A stretch of 64,000 bases of DNA, taken from contig NC_089434.1 in assembly GCF_026210795.1 (NCBI RefSeq), positions 2,914,001 through 2,978,000 on the forward strand, read 5' to 3'. A program made the position numbers and the translations under genes. The DNA comes from Rhizophagus irregularis. Its lineage: Eukaryota; Glomeromycota; Glomeromycetes; Glomerales; Glomeraceae. Below, piece after piece: positions 1 to 12,336 of this stretch (position 1 is the first letter of the stretch; each line of letters opens with the position of its first letter). The notes below the pieces were generated by a model. That model saw nothing but the letters and a program-made list of their open reading frames with translations, did not search any database and was not told the DNA's origin.

Positions 1-609
1 TAGTTAAAAAATAATACATTAATTAATATAATTTTTTGTATTTTTTTATATAAAAATATTGATGAATAACCAAAACTAAATCTGAAATCACTATTTTATT
101 AAAATTAGTTTTAGATAGCAAAATTCAGTGTCCTAGGATTCTATTTAATTTAATAATAATTTAAGTATTACAATTAAAGTTTAAGTTATGAATTCTAAAG
201 AAAAAAAATTAGAAAATTAATTGTAATAATAAAATTTTGGGATTATAAGAAAAATAATTCAGAAATGAAGTACAAATTAGATATATATATTAAAAATAAA
301 AAATCTAAAAATATCAAATAAAGGTTTTGTTGTTCAGAAAGTTAGCTTATTTAAAGTGTTTTGTTGTAAATTTGTGCTTCAAACTTTTAAACAAAATTGC
401 ATCATTAAAAAAAAAGGAAGAATAATGAAAATTGTAAATTTGGAAATAATATTCAAAAGAATGAGAAAGAAAAATTTAAAAGCAATAGAAGAAGTATATA
501 TAAAGAAAAGAAATGAATTCAAAATCAATGGTTTCAACTTAAAAGAAAGATATGTATTAAAGAAGTATACTTTCTATGTTTATTCGCGTAAGTATCGTGA
601 TCTATTGAT
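1..609. other. AT-rich intergenic stretch
   Basis: No gene is supported here. Very AT-rich DNA with poly-A/T runs. The only open frame (356-619, +) translates to a Lys/Ile-rich low-complexity peptide with no recognisable domain, and I do not treat it as a gene. Confidence 0.6.
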
Positions 610-1047
610 GCACGTCTGAAATGTGTGCCAGGTTGATGGCGCAGTGTGACGCAGTAATTTCAAAAAAAAATTAAGTTAAAGATTTTCTTTTTAATGTAAA
701 GCTTTCAACTTTATGCATTAGATGTATTTTCATCTGTTTTACAAAATTCACTTATAAATGGAAGGAGGTTTTGGAAGTAGATTTTGACTTTAGTATATAA
801 CAACCAATTTTATCGTCTTTGCCGATCATTTCCAAAATTGGATTTGTTGAAAAAACAGTTTTTGTTAAATAACTCGAAAATGGCCTTCTAAACCACCTGT
901 ATATTCTCTAAGTAAATTTGCAGAGCGGACGAAAATACATCTAGTGCAGGAATTTAAAGGGTTTATTTTAAATAAAAAAAAATTGTAATTTAATTTTTTT
1001 GGAAAAATCGCTGCGCCACACTGCGCCATCAACCTGGCACACATTCC
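610..1047. mobile_element. MITE-like element with 35-bp TIRs
   Basis: Positions 620-654 and 1011-1045 are inverted copies of one another over 35 bp with a single mismatch; the arm begins aatgtgtgccaggttgatgg. The 9-bp word tctattgat occurs just outside both arms (601-609 and 1048-1056) and looks like a target-site duplication, which would fit a Mutator-type origin. The interior is AT-rich and non-coding. It ends about 95 bp before the condensin start codon, so it may contribute to that promoter (inference). Confidence 0.75.
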
Positions 1048-1143
1048 TCTATTGATTTATGATGACGTCATTCGCGATAGTTATTTTTTTTTTTTAGAAC
1101 GTGATTTTTCTTCACTCGCAATTTATTTTCATTTACGAGTTTC

Positions 1144-4100
1144 ATGGCTGACTTCTTTGATTTAAGCGAGGAAATCGTAAAATTACAAGATACCATTTAT
1201 CCGATTTCAAATGAATTGCCAATTTCTAATTTGGCTGCCACTGAAATCGAAAGGTTGTTGAACGGTAAAGTAAAATATCTTTTTTTCAATTTTTGCATAA
1301 GACCATACTGCATCTTGGAGCTATAACTTTCTTTTATTTTTATTGTTATTCAGATATTGTTGACAAAATAAGCGTGTATTCTTATGCGATAGCAAATGTG
1401 GAGCTTTTTAGTGTTTTATGTAGTTTCATAAAGTAATGACCTTATCTCTTCCTGTTTCAAATAGTTTATTAGACATTTAATAAGTGAATTTATTATTTTT
1501 CTAGAAACTTTGATTCATTGAAACCTGCTACGTTAAATCGTGTACTTGATATAATCTTATCAGGTGTGAAATAATTTCAATACATTTTTAAGTTAAAAAA
1601 TAAGTTAATTAATTGTACATGTATTATAGGCTTAAAAAGCGAATGTGCAAATACGTCAGATAGTTTAGATGCTGATGATGAAAGCACTTACAGCAAACAT
1701 CGTGTTGCCTTGGAAATTTATGGATTTTTTTTGTATTGGTTTATTATTAATGCAGAAGATAAAGCAGTATCTAAAAATGATGCAAATGGAGGAAGTGGCG
1801 TGAGGACAAAGGTTTTTATAACAAGTTGTTTGCTAGATCTATTGGTAATATGTATTATTACGAATTCATAGTTATTCTTTATTTATTAGAGAGCAAGACA
1901 GCCTAAATCAAAAACCACATCAAATAATCACGAAGATTGGGATTGGTCTACTCAAAGAGAGGAAGTTCTAGCTTTAATGACGAAGGTGTTGGAACTTAGA
2001 ATTAAAAAAATCTGGACTTCAACTCATGAAATAGAGACTTTTGTCAGGTACATATTGTTTCATTTATGTTGTTCAAAAGTTTATTTGGATAAATAATTGA
2101 CTTTTATGATCTTTTTTTCGGGGTCAATTTCGGGTTCAATGTTAGTTTATTTACAAAATCAGCATATCGAATGTTGGAAAATGTTACGATGACTAAACCA
2201 TCTTCCATAAAATCCATAAAATCGCTCGTTTATACAATACTTTCAATATGTGTCAAAGAGCATAATCATGCATTTGGTAAATAATAATAAATTTCACAAA
2301 ATGATATCAGAAATAACAAAACATTAATTGGTTAAATTTCTTTTTTAGGGGCACAAACTACAATTATTCAAAATTTACAATATTATGAACATCTATCTGA
2401 ACCGATGGCAGAATTTCTTCAAGTTCTTATTCAGCAATATGGTCATACACAATTAGCGGAAAATACATTAGGGTATGAAAATATATTAAGCATACCCGAA
2501 TCTAATCTATGTTAACCGTGGAAATTTTTACTTTTTAGAGAAATAAGTGATAAGGAATTTAATAGCCAAGATACAACCGGACCGAAGTCTTTTTCGAAAT
2601 TTCTTATTAAATTGTCTGCACTAGCACCAAAAGTAGTGATTAAACAAATCGGTCTTCTTAGAAAACATTTAGATAGTGATGTAAGTAATAAAGAATATAA
2701 ATTGGTATCTCGCATTTTAAAAGGAAGTTCTGTCATTTTACTAATGCTTTTATAGTCGTATACTATGCGCTGTGGATTGATTGAAGTAATTGGAAATCTC
2801 ATCAATGATCTGGCACAACAGGAAGATAATGCACCAAATAATATGCATCAAGTTGGCGGGTTTTTTGATATTCTTGATGAACGCTTTCTTGATGTGAATT
2901 CTTATTGTCGTTCTAAAGTATTACAAGTATATTTTAAAATTTGGGAGTAAGTAATAATCCACAATTTTTTTTATTTATTTAAAAAGGATATTTAATTATT
3001 AACTTTATGACTTTTGAATTTATACGAACTTAGCTTAAGAGTAAAATTTCCAAAACGTCGGCAAAAAGTCGCAAATCTGGCCATTCGTTGTTTGGAGGAT
3101 AAGGCTAGTTTAGTCCGTAAAAATGCTATTAAGTTGTTGACTAAATTAATATCAACACATCCTTATGGTATTATGCACGGAGGTGAATTGTCTATTAAAG
3201 AATGGGAAAAGCGGTTAAATAAAGCTGAAGAGGACTTGAAGGTATGAATTAGCCGCTTTCGAAAATAAGTAAGTCGAATAATATTAATCGGAATATTTTA
3301 AATTATTAAGGCAATTCAACCACCTCAAGAACTTGTGGAATTTGGTGCTGAAGCTCTCACGGAAAATGACAATGAAGATACGAATAGTGAAGTAGAGACT
3401 CTTGGTGAAGATATCGAAATGATGGAAGCAACAGCAACTCCTCAATTATCATCATCCGATGAAATTATGAAATTGCATCTGATAAAACGTTTTAATGCGG
3501 ACGCTGTTCGATTCATTCATCAAATTCATACAGCAATACCAACACTTTGCCAACTTCTTGCTTCTACCACAAAGTCGGAAGTGATTGAGGGGATTGAATT
3601 CTTTGAAACGGCTCAATTATATAAGATTGAAAAAGCTGGTGAAGGAATTAAAAAGATGTTACATTTAATCTGGACAAAAGACAATAATGATGAGGGCAAA
3701 AGTATTAGAAAACGTCTGATTGAAAGTTATCGAAAATTATATATCGATCCAGACACTTCGATATCAGAGAAAGAGAACGTAAATATAGTTACTAAAAATC
3801 TGATAAGGTACATGATATAAAAAAAAAACTTTAAAATATGTTGAGTATTGAACAAATAATTAATATGTTGTAAATGTTGAGTATAGTTTAACATATAACG
3901 CTACACTTGCTGAATTGACGTCTCTTGAACAACTCCTAAGTACAATTATGGAAGAAGAAGAAGCTGTTATAAGCGACAATGTTATCAACAGATTATGGTC
4001 CATTTATTGCAAGTGTTCACAATTTTTAACTTAATTTAAATCATTTTAGTCATTCTGTTTAATTTTAATTAATTAATATTTTAGCTACGGGGGAAATATC

Positions 4101-6436
4101 TAAAGAGCAAAGACGCGGTGCGATCATAGTACTTAATATGCTTGCAAAAGCTAAAATGGAGATCGTACAGGAAAAAATCGATTTACTTCTAAAGGTTGGA
4201 CTTGGACAATTTGGCAAAGTAATAAAATAACTCTCCAGATTTTAATATTTGTTTTTAGTAATTATATCCGTATAATTAATTTGCGCGAATTCTAATTATA
4301 GACAGACTTGGTTTTAGCAAAATATACTTGCATTGCTTTACAACGTCTTTCCGGCAATAAGACTAAAGTTAAAGGTAAGATTCGCAAACAGAGGTGTACA
4401 AAAAATTTGACATCTTACGTGTTTCTTTGTTTTTAAAATAGGAGCTTTATCCGATAATTCAATACGTTTACCAATGTCTCATCAGATTTTTCAAAGGCTA
4501 AAACAAATTATTGAATTCCAGACAACATCACAAGAATGGTAATTATATAATATAATTGTAAATCTATTCTATAATGACATTGTTTACCTTTATTTTATAG
4601 GTTTAGAGTTACTGAACAAGCTATAAATGCAATATATTTGCTTGGAGAGCATCCAGATATTTTATGTGGTGACATTATTAAACGAAAAGCTACTTTAGTC
4701 TTTGATCTTAAGATACCTGATAATGAAAATTACATGGAAATTGATGAAGAAAGCCTTCTTACGAGCCAAGAGCCATTCCTGGCAAATCCACTCCATTTAA
4801 GTCAACTTATATTTATAGTTGGACATGTAGCCATTAAGCAAATTGTTCATTTGGAAGTAATTGAAGCAGAGTGGAAAAGACGTAAAGCTGAAGCCGAATC
4901 TAAAGGTATATTAATATTACATATTAAAAAAAGAAAAGGACTTTATGACGAATATTATGGGTTTTTTTATAATAAACGGATAGATAAAGAAAAATCAGCA
5001 AAGAATCCTGGGGATGATGAATTAGAGCAGGTAGTTGGAACTACTGAAGATGAGTATGGGGAAGCAATAGCACAAATTCGCGAACAAGAATTGTTATTCG
5101 ATCCAAATTCGTTGTTAGCAGTATTTGGTCCTTTAATTATAAGCATATGCGCCAACAATAAAACTTATAATGTAAGTCCTCCATTATTTCCGTTTTTATA
5201 TTATATATTTTTTCCTAATATTTATTTAATTATTAGCATCATAATTTGCAAATTGCTGCAACGCTTGCTTTAGCAAAATTAATGTGTGTGAGTTCAGGGT
5301 TTTGTGAAGACAATTTGCAATTACTTTTCACAATTCTTGAAAGGTCAAATGAACCTACAATCCGTAGTAATATTATTATAGCTCTAGGCGACATGACTGT
5401 GTGCTTTAATAATATAATTAATGAAAACATTAATTATATTTATAATCGTCTTTCGGATCCAGACAATTTAGTTAAGAAAAACACATTAATGGTGCTCACT
5501 CATTTAATTCTTAACGGAATGATTAAGGTTAAGGGCCAATTAGGAGAAATGGCTAAATGCTTAGAAGATAGTGAGCAAAGGATCAGTGATCTTGCAAAAC
5601 TATTTTTCACTGAACTCGCATCAAAAGACAATGCGGTATATAATAATTTACCGGATATAATCAGTAATCTTTCTAGTGGTGAAAATACGGTCAACGAAGA
5701 ATCATTTAAGAAAATTATGAAATTTTTATTTGATTTTATTGAAAAGGTAAAGCTTTTATAAATTGTCAACTCCTAAATCTTTTTAATATTATCTTTATAT
5801 CGACTTTAAATAGGAAAAACAAACAGAAAATGTGGTGGAGAAGTTATGTCAAAGATTTAAAAATCTTGATGATAGAAGACAGTGGCGTGACATTGCTTAT
5901 TGTCTTTCATTACTTCCTTACAAGACCGAAAAAAGTTTCAAAAAGTTAACCGAAGGGTTAGCACATTACCAGGATAAATTAAATGAAAATGATGTGTACA
6001 AATACTTTACAGAAATCATAGGAAAGGTTGGTACTTCTGAGGCACACATTACTTAATATATTATCAACTAATTATAAAAATATGAATTTCAGGCAAAAGC
6101 AGTTAAAGGGCAAAGACCGGAAATGAAACAAATTATCGAAGAATTTGAAGTAAAAATTGAAGATCATAGGAAGCGAAGTCAAGAACAAGAAGAGACAATG
6201 CAAAAAGCGGCCGAAGCGGCACAAAAGACTAAAAAGTCAAGTAAATCAAGTAAGTTAAGATTGATAGGTTTGAACGTATGAAAGTTTCTTTAAAACTTGC
6301 CTTTTAATTCATTGTAATCTAACCAATAGCAAGATCCTCAAGATCCTCAGGATCCTCAAGATCTACAAGATCTACAGGATCTACAAAATCTACAAGATCT
6401 TCCAGAGGTTCAAGTACCTCTACGCTTGACCATTAG
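1144..6436 (+). CDS. CND1: Condensin complex subunit 1 (CAP-D2 / Cnd1)
   Basis: HEAT-repeat non-SMC subunit of condensin I, which compacts mitotic chromosomes. Assembled from 21 exons: 1144-1264, 1354-1432, 1505-1563, 1630-1811, 1890-2047, 2146-2276, 2349-2472, 2539-2680, 2756-2946, 3034-3241, 3311-3807, 3887-4012, 4085-4218, 4302-4374, 4442-4538, 4601-4905, 4984-5171, 5237-5746, 5814-6026, 6093-6249, 6330-6436. The product is about 1,267 aa, usual for the family. Family-like blocks include the acidic linker DELEQVVGTTEDEYGEAIAQ, and in the 5237-5746 exon the Cnd1 core (SGFCEDNLQLLFTILERSNE, then NIIIALGDMTVCFNNIIN and LSDPDNLVKKNTLMVLTHLI). The start is the first ATG of the exon reading MADFFDLSEE. 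The C-terminus is basic and ends in a Ser/Arg/Thr repeat tail. Exact splice ends were read by eye; a few could shift by some bases. Confidence 0.93.
6331..6412 (+). repeat. Coding 9-bp minisatellite in the condensin tail
   Basis: About nine imperfect copies of a 9-bp unit (agatcctca / agatctaca / ggatctaca) in the last condensin exon. They are translated as (R/G/K)-S-(S/T) triplets just before the stop at 6434-6436. The unit length is a multiple of three, so copy number can vary without a frameshift. Confidence 0.85.
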
Positions 6437-7192
6437 GTTCAACCTTTTTGCAAAAATAAAAATATATTGTGTTTGTTATCTCAGTATTCTAGACTTGTAA
6501 TTATCGGAATTATAGATCACTAATTATTTTCATTAACCAAAGGTTACTCGTTACTAAGATTAATAAAGTTAAAGTCCGCAGAAAAATGTAATGCTCACGT
6601 GATTGTGACGTCGATCATTTCTAAAATAAATTTCATATTCATCTCTTTACCAAAGTTTAAAGTTTAATAAAAACCTGGATTCAAGTAATCTAGTAAAATC
6701 ATGTTCTGGATGTTAAAAAACGTACTTCTCTTGACTTTTTGATGGAAAAAAAACATGTAAAGCGAGCAACGTACTAATTTGTGGAATTAAAACAGAGTAG
6801 AAAAGTTAGCTTCAAACTCTAAATGGATTTGTGGACGCCCATTTTAATGGTAATATCCTAGATACGAATTCTTTCCACCTTAGTTAAGCGTAATCATACC
6901 TTTTTTTGATAATTCCAAATGAAAATGAACATTTAGTAACAACGGAACATTTGGCACGGCATGCAATCAATAATAAAGATGATGTGGAGATAGATAAAGA
7001 ACCTTCTTTTGATGAATTTATTCAAATAATAATGAATCTACATCAAAAATCCTTAAGGTGCAAAAGGATGCAGAGAATATCGAATGGTTAAAAAAAGTAA
7101 AATTTTAAGCCTTTAAAAAATGATAAAAGACATTGAAAGTTATAGTAAGCGACATACAATACCTCGGAAAGATTAGAATAGCAATACATATA

Positions 7193-7228
<36 letters not shown>

Positions 7229-8146
7229 TGAAGTTATATTGTATTAATAAAAAAAGATTTGAAAGTTAATAACTTAAAAAATAATTTTATTGATTATTAA
7301 CTTAAATAAAAATACTAAAGTCTTATTTTGTCTATGGAACTGACATTTTTAAAAATGATCATCACAAATACAATGGATTAAAGTGTAATTTGCGCCCGTT
7401 TCATTTGAAACAGAGAAAAATTGTTATTCCCACTTTAGGTTTTCAAATGCGGTTGAACAAGTCACATAAGACCGCAACCTGTGAAAATCAGTGTAAGGCT
7501 CAATATTTATGAGACTTACACGCCAAAGACATGTAGTTTGTATAAAAACATTCGGAGTATTTGGAGATCAGAAACGTAAAATGCAAGAATTGCGTCATAA
7601 AAATAGATAGAAACGTCAATGATCCCGGATATTCCTTCGGGTTTTCTCGATAGAGCTATGATCTTGTCATAAGATATCTATAGTAACTTTACTTATATTG
7701 ACTATTATTGATGTGTTACAAGAAATGTCTGATCAAAGTTCCTAAGATAAATAGCTTCCTAATTCTGCTGTTCCGCCTAGTAATACATCTTCTGCTATAT
7801 TACTAATAATATTGGAGTCAAAGCCGAAGGTACCAAGTACCAAGCTTGATGATGTAATTTACTATGATAATGTAAATTCTGCTATCATTCTTGTACTATA
7901 TACTAAGAATAAACTGGTTTTTTTTAAGATTGCACCAATCACTGGTGGTAGCCTCCGCTAATTATCATCCCGGAGAACAGATAAGAGAAATAAATCGAAA
8001 ATATTGTTTCCAGGAAAGACCAAAAGTATCTTGTAAATCATTAAATTATAACAAATACAAATAAGCGGAACTAAAGAAAGAATCTTTATGCTAAATACAA
8101 AGACAGTTATTAGAAATTTGACTCTTCAAAATAGTATAACAAAATG
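6437..8146. other. Intergenic region between convergent genes
   Basis: Lies between the 3' ends of condensin (+) and RPC19 (-). It holds a TA microsatellite (7197-7227) and no supported gene. A 61-codon frame at 6906-7091 has a protein-like acidic stretch (DKEPSFDEFIQIIMNLHQ) but no partner exons or recognised domain; it could be a decayed gene fragment. Confidence 0.55.
7197..7227. repeat. (TA)n microsatellite
   Basis: About 15 uninterrupted AT dinucleotides. Confidence 0.95.
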
Positions 8147-8762
8147 TTAAGAAATATTATTTTTCTCATCAAAATCTCTATTAGCCTTATAAAATGTTTC
8201 AGATATTTTGGCACATAATGATTTTAAATCTTCAAGTCCTTTACGCATTGCATCTATTGCCGTTGTGTTCTCTAATAAATAACACAGACAGTAAAAGATG
8301 AGAGATGATTACAAATTATAGAACATGGTTAACAATTATACCTACCTGTTGTTTGAATCCTTATATTAAGTTTATCCTCCGATGGGTGTGGGATTGAATA
8401 ACCACAGTATTCTACTTCAGGACTTTTAATAAATGATAGGTTATTTTTATGTTAGACAAATTATGAAATAACATAAACACTTACTTTTGGATAATGATGT
8501 ATCGTAAAGCATTTCCCAAAGTATGTTCTTCGCCAGAAATGCTGAAAGTCATACTTTGTGGGTCAGTTACAGACCCCTTTTCGGTGTACTTAATATAATA
8601 ACAAAAACAAAAGAGTGTAAAATATGATTAAATTCAATACAATAGCATTATAAAATATAAACTTATACTTACAAAGTTCAAAATGTCACTAATTTCAAAA
8701 TCAGAATTTTCTTCTGGGTTTCCGTTATTGCTATTATTGTCTGTATTATCTGAGCAGTCCAT
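8147..8762 (-). CDS. RPC19: RNA polymerases I and III subunit RPC19 (AC19)
   Basis: Small Rpb11/alpha-like subunit that pairs with RPC40 in the assembly platform of Pol I and Pol III. Four exons on the minus strand: 8762-8673, 8588-8485, 8422-8346, 8271-8147. The spliced protein is 131 aa, matching the family. The signature [20 protein letters not shown] is followed by [20 protein letters not shown], the diagnostic RPC19 core. The last exon gives the helical tail [21 protein letters not shown] chose the ATG at 8762 ([10 protein letters not shown]) because the acidic, Asn-rich start is typical. An in-frame ATG at 8846 would add 28 residues with no family similarity. It ends about 1.7 kb from the convergent condensin gene. 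Confidence 0.94.
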
Positions 8763-9358
8763 TTCAGTCCAGTCAAAATGTAAAGAAAAAAAAAAGACAG
8801 TAGCTGGTTTTACTACTAGTTTCACCCATAGTTCCCGGGATGCCAATCAACCGGCTTGAAATCCAGAGATGTCGATCATTTGGACGGCGCTGAATTTTCC
8901 ACGAAATTATTGGCTCTTGGGTCGGTTTGTTAGTACCGGAAAATATTAATAAATACGATTGGTTGTCATGTAAGTGAACAAAAGAATCCGATCCGCACGA
9001 CTATTGTTGGACAATGATCGAAATTTTTTTTTATTTAAAAATCGAATGATTTTCGAATTATCAAATCATATCACAAAATTTATGTATAAATATGTTAATG
9101 TTAATTAAACAAACCATAAACCGATTTCTTCTTGAACATTAAAAAAAATTAAAAAAAAAAATTTGAAATAATAATAATAATAAAAATAATAATAATAACA
9201 ACAATAATAATAACAATAATAATTTCAAACTGGATAATTAATAATTGTCTTTTTAAATCGCAATATCTTCTATTGGTCAAAAGACAATAATAAAATAAGT
9301 GAATGAAATATTAAATGTCCTTTCCATTTTCTCCTTTACTTCCTAGAATTCTAATTTT
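8763..9358. other. Intergenic region with AAT-rich simple repeat
   Basis: Carries the presumed RPC19 promoter and the 3' flank of mitoferrin. An imperfect (AAT)n/(AAC)n tract runs from about 9,166 to 9,232. No other gene is seen. Confidence 0.6.
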
Positions 9359-10555
9359 TCAAGTGGATATTATAGGTATTTTATTTCGATCATGCGAATT
9401 AATAAACCACTTAAAGTATTCATACACCGACCAACAGATAGCAGTTGAAGGCATGTGAGACAATACTCTTGGTCTTAAACCCCTAATGAAACCCCTTATA
9501 CCATTTTGTTCGTAAATGATTCGAAAGGCCTCCAAGAGACCTCTACAGTTTCGAACATGAACATCTGTAGCGTTCCCCCGTGTCTGTAATAAGGTTTTAG
9601 CAACATCCAAAGGAGTTGTTGCAGCAGCGGCTATTGCACCCGCAAGACCACCAGCTATAACATGAGTTTTTGGATCGTATTGCCCCTTCGGGTTTAATAC
9701 CTTGCGAAAATATTCATAAGAACTGAATTGAAACATTTGAAAGGGAATGGTCATTGTAAGTGTCGTAGGATAAGATACATAAAAAGCTATCAATCCTTCA
9801 TTTGCATATACTGTACGGGCACATTCAACTACACTACGGTACGTTGACCCGTGGACTTGCATTCGTTGTTTAACAACTGTAAAAAAACAATATTTTAAAT
9901 AAATGAATTATTGACTAAAAAAAACATAAAGAACTTATGATACTTGCCATCAAATGGATTCATTAATGCGTCACTCGCTATTGTTGCACATGCTCCTGCT
10001 GTTCCTAGAAATTGTTGATTTCGTCAATTTTGAACTCTTTAAGGGTGATAGTTAATAAAGATCTCGAAAGAAAAATACCTGTCGCAAATGGATGATGTCC
10101 TTGCGTTGCATTTGCCCCAAATAGATCTTTACAAAATTCATATGTTCCGAAATATAAGGCATGTGCAGGACCAGCACCCAGAACCACTGAATTAACTCCA
10201 CGCCATAAGGTGCGAACGCCTTCTGTTGAAGCAATACGGGAAAATGCATTTCCAACACCCGTATATACTGCCTGCGGTGTTGGATTCAAGATTTGCATTC
10301 TAGTCTGTCATATGTACAAAATAAATACTATAAATAAATTATAAGAATACATACAAATACTCTGAAATGACTAAAAATGATTTAATAAATTTGAGATCAA
10401 AATGAAAGTACCTTTACACTATCTACAGGATACATGATCGCATGCTCACCTATACCAGCTAAAGCACCAGCGATCAGATTTGCAGTCAAAGGAGAGTTTT
10501 CGGGTAAAGTTTCATAATCATGTTCTATTTCTGGCATTTCTAATAATTTATTCAT
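9359..10555 (-). CDS. MRS3/MRS4: Mitoferrin, mitochondrial iron carrier (Mrs3/Mrs4 type)
   Basis: Inner-membrane SLC25 carrier that imports Fe2+ for Fe-S cluster and heme synthesis. Four exons: 10555-10412, 10304-10079, 10004-9948, 9876-9359, giving 314 aa, the usual length. All three SLC25 signatures are present: [12 protein letters not shown] in repeat 1, MNPFDVVKQRMQ in repeat 2, [14 protein letters not shown] in repeat 3. The blocks [12 protein letters not shown] and [13 protein letters not shown] are typical of mitoferrins rather than other carriers. Intron 3 (9947-9877) uses a GC donor (G|GCAAGT); no GT choice nearby keeps the frame. The ATG at 10555 follows an in-frame stop; a second in-frame ATG at 10537 (MPEIEHDYE) could also be used. 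Divergent from EMC2 across about 310 bp. Confidence 0.95.
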
Positions 10556-10866
10556 AAGCTCAGAAAATTAAATAAAATTATTTTTTCTCAGTAAAAAAAT
10601 GTGATTGTATACAAGGTAAAATTCCATCTGATAATATAAAACTGATAACCTAAATAACGTGTAAAGATTCATCAATTATCAGTTTTCCCTGCATGTATTA
10701 GTTTCACGACAAATATCAATCTATTATTAATAATTATTTATTGATTGACCGAATTTAGCTTATTCATCATCCCGCCATTTGCCTTTTTAGCTTAATTGTA
10801 CAAATTGTACAATTATCTACTTAACGATACTTTACCTATCAAATCAATACTTATCTCTTAAATTTA
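10556..10866. promoter_or_regulatory. Shared divergent promoter region, mitoferrin / EMC2
   Basis: 311 bp between the two start codons, AT-rich. A near-palindrome ttgtacaaattgtacaat lies around 10,796-10,814. I see no confident TATA box. Promoter function is inferred from the divergent layout. Confidence 0.5.
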
Positions 10867-12123
10867 ATGATGGTGTCTTTTGACTATAAAACAGCAGTTA
10901 CAACCCTCCATGAACTACGCAAAAGTGGAGAGAGGAAATCTGATCTTGTTGTTACTTTAGGTGAAAACTTGATTCACCAAGGCTATGCTGGCAAACTCGG
11001 TGATGAAGGTTCGTTTAGATTTTCGTAGAGTTATATATTTCACTTATTATTATAGTTAATCGAATGATTTGTTAATTAGTTTGGGCGGTATATGAACAGA
11101 TATTCATCGCTGCACTTGACTTAGGAAATGACACATTGGCCACTGTACGTGATCGAGAAATATTTAAATCAAATTTGATTTTAGTACGAACGAAAATTAA
11201 ATAGTTGTTTATGAAAAATCAAAAGAAATGTCTTGAAAATTTAGATAAACGATTTCCAGAATCGCCTCGCGTAAAGATCTTGAAGGGAATGAAATTGGAA
11301 GCTGAAGACAACCTGGATGCTGCTTTGTCTATGTACGAAAATATTTTACAAGACGATGATGCAAATGTAGTAAGTAACAAAAACCGAAGTATAAAATTTG
11401 TTAATTATCATTAATATTTTCCTTTTTTATTCAGGCGGCGATAAAGCGCCGAATTGCAGTATATAAAGCCAAGGGACAGGATCAGCAAGCAATTGAAGCT
11501 TTAACGAAATACCTTGACGCATTTTATAGTGATGCTGAATCATGGCTAGAATTATCAGCTTTATACTTAAGTTTTCATTTGTAAGTAAATTATCAGAAAA
11601 TAATTATACGAATATTTTAATTTAATATTATTATTTTTCTTTTCTTTCTTTTAAGGTACCAACAGGCAGGATTTTGTCTTGAAGAACTTATTTTACTTCA
11701 ACCACAAAATCACTTTTATCATCTTAAATATGCTGAAATTTTATATACTAGCGATAATATCACCGTAGCATTAAAAGAATTTTGTCGTGTGGTAGAATTG
11801 TGCGAGGATAATGTTAGAGCATTATTAGGAATTAAATTGGTATTTATATAAATTTCTTCGTGTCAACTTTTATTATTGATATTTTATAAATTAATTTATT
11901 TGTTTTATAGTGTACGTCCCGTCTTTTAAATTTACCTACCAGTGCTATCACTTCATCAGCATCATCTTCAACGAATTCTTCATTTTCTCTTGATATGAAG
12001 ACGATTTCTGATTTGAATGGCCTAGCTAAAGAACGTCTATCTATCATATATTCAAAGAATCAACGTGGTGGAAATAGTGCGAATGAAATAAAAATCGTCA
12101 TAAGTGACTGGCTTGTCAGATAA
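10867..12123 (+). CDS. EMC2: ER membrane protein complex subunit 2 (TPR protein)
   Basis: Cytosolic TPR subunit of the EMC insertase, which inserts tail-anchored and multipass proteins into the ER membrane. Six exons: 10867-11008, 11080-11144, 11205-11369, 11435-11580, 11656-11839, 11911-12123, giving 304 aa, typical for EMC2. Family blocks: RFPESPRVKILKGMKLEAED, AIKRRIAVYKAKGQDQQAIE (first part of a TPR helix pair), YSDAESWLELSALYLS, and FCLEELILLQPQNHFYHLKY-like text in exon 5. The short third exon follows an acceptor at 11203-11204; an earlier AG at 11183-11184 would bring in a stop codon. Converges on uS10 (-), with about 210 bp between stop codons. Confidence 0.93.
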
Positions 12124-12336
12124 TTCAATTAAAATGCGTTTCTTTAATTTTCAAATTACATGAAATTGATTCCTATTAATCATAAATGCATTTAATCAAC
12201 TCTTTACAGATTTATCAATAAATAAACAATATGCTATGTATAATCAATAAAAAAGCAAATAAGGTTGCTCTATTTTATTCAATTTTCAACTATATCATTC
12301 TTTGATATAATCAAGATTAATAATCATATTTATAGT

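Noticed and set aside
356-619. 87-codon open frame
   Set aside because: Lys/Ile-rich low complexity from AT-rich DNA; overlaps the MITE end; no domain.
6906-7091. 61-codon frame between condensin and RPC19
   Set aside because: Protein-like in part but isolated, no family and no partner exons; described only as intergenic content.
8763-8846. N-terminal extension of RPC19 from the ATG at 8,846
   Set aside because: Adds hydrophobic residues absent from the family; ATG at 8,762 gives the normal length.
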